From contig NZ_CP034235.1 of assembly GCF_009728935.1 (NCBI RefSeq), positions 4,998,001 to 5,062,000 on the forward strand: 64,000 nucleotides of DNA, in the 5' to 3' direction. The translations under genes were made by a program, and so were the position numbers. Shown here piece after piece: positions 63,774 to 64,000 of the stretch (positions within the stretch are counted from its first letter, which is position 1; the number at the start of each line of letters is the position of its first letter). Under the pieces are notes generated by a model that was not told the DNA's origin, did no database searches, and was given only the letters and a program-made list of their open reading frames with translations. The stretch comes from Paenibacillus psychroresistens. GTDB lineage: Bacteria; Bacillota; Bacilli; Paenibacillales; NBRC-103111.

Positions 63774-64000
63774 TCTCAGTTACAGGCCTGTAATCCGCCT
63801 GACCATTAAGTAAATCGCAAGAGCAATATACACTGCCTTTTTGCGATTTAGCCTGCTTTTTCAGTTGGGCTGCTGCTTCTGAAATTTGCTCTAAAGTGAT
63901 GGGCTGATACTTGCAATCACAGATTACCAGCGCCAATGATATCGTTACTCCATCACTGTTTACAGCATTGCCTTGACGATCCTTAACACCACGAGTGGTT
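63748..64000 (-). CDS. C-terminal part of an unrecognised protein
   Basis: An open frame that runs off the right edge (TTRGVKDRQGNAVNSDGVTI, then ICDCKYQPITLEQI, GSVYCSCDLLNGQADYRP). The two CxC-like cysteine patches may bind metal. The frame overlaps the HAD-like gene by 26 bp. No family recognised; the 5' end is missing. Confidence 0.55.
   Translation of the reverse strand, partial: TTRGVKDRQGNAVNSDGVTISLALVICDCKYQPITLEQISEAAAQLKKQAKSQKGSVYCSCDLLNGQADYRPVTEIKEVNSAH

Noticed and set aside
1..64000. CRISPR array or Cas genes
   Set aside because: No series of short spaced direct repeats and no Cas-like motif was seen; the only tandem array is the coding 297-bp repeat.

Overview
The window looks like a Paenibacillus (or close Bacillota) chromosome. 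Evidence: a small acid-soluble spore protein beside nrdR, a polA-mutM-coaE-lytic transglycosylase operon, strong AGGAGG-type ribosome binding sites, many TTG/GTG starts, an S-layer-homology (SLH) surface protein, and response regulators with a C-terminal SARP/BTAD-type region.

Layout. 1-21 kb is ordinary chromosome, mostly minus strand: a cut-off SARP-type response regulator; a LytS-like kinase with a LuxR-type regulator; a DrrAB-like drug exporter; a metallophosphoesterase-like gene; two small membrane proteins with an OmpR/HAMP-kinase two-component system; a DUF1801 protein; a 1229-residue NHL/cadherin-like/SLH surface protein downstream of a 7TM kinase and SARP-type regulator; a DHFR-like reductase; an AraC regulator; a truncated sigma factor; a class I aldolase; and an esterase-CBM9 pseudogene with three lesions.

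21.4-57.2 kb is an accessory, AT-rich region anchored in the 3' half of tRNA-Ala(GGC) at 57130-57205. A 46-bp copy of that half recurs exactly at 24877 and with one mismatch at 21567; a decayed copy lies at 52548. Inside both ends of the 24.9-57.1 kb interval are matching pairs of TTGTTACC spaced 11 bp apart, as expected for integrase arm sites, so this 32-kb interval is most simply one integrative element. It carries a tyrosine integrase with an excisionase-like gene, a second tyrosine recombinase, and a dense set of defence-type genes: a metallopeptidase/P-loop ATPase/MvaI-like trio, hsdM-hsdS-hsdR with a YdbC-like gene, an AbiJ-like nuclease, a YaaC-like protein, a DUF4062 fragment, a GmrSD-type protein, a CoiA-like protein, a NERD protein heading an unknown operon, and a Kiwa-like pair. 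Broken genes and an IS3-family relic are interspersed.

The least explained items are a strongly structured, probably non-coding 270-bp segment (48535-48803) in front of the second recombinase, the peptidase-ATPase-MvaI-like locus (25.1-28.2 kb), and the NERD-led operon (45.1-48.1 kb).

57.2-64 kb is core chromosome again: tRNA-Ala promoter, nrdR, spore protein, lytic transglycosylase, coaE, mutM, polA, a HAD-like protein with an altered motif I, and a gene running off the right edge. All family assignments come from reading the sequence; no database search was run.
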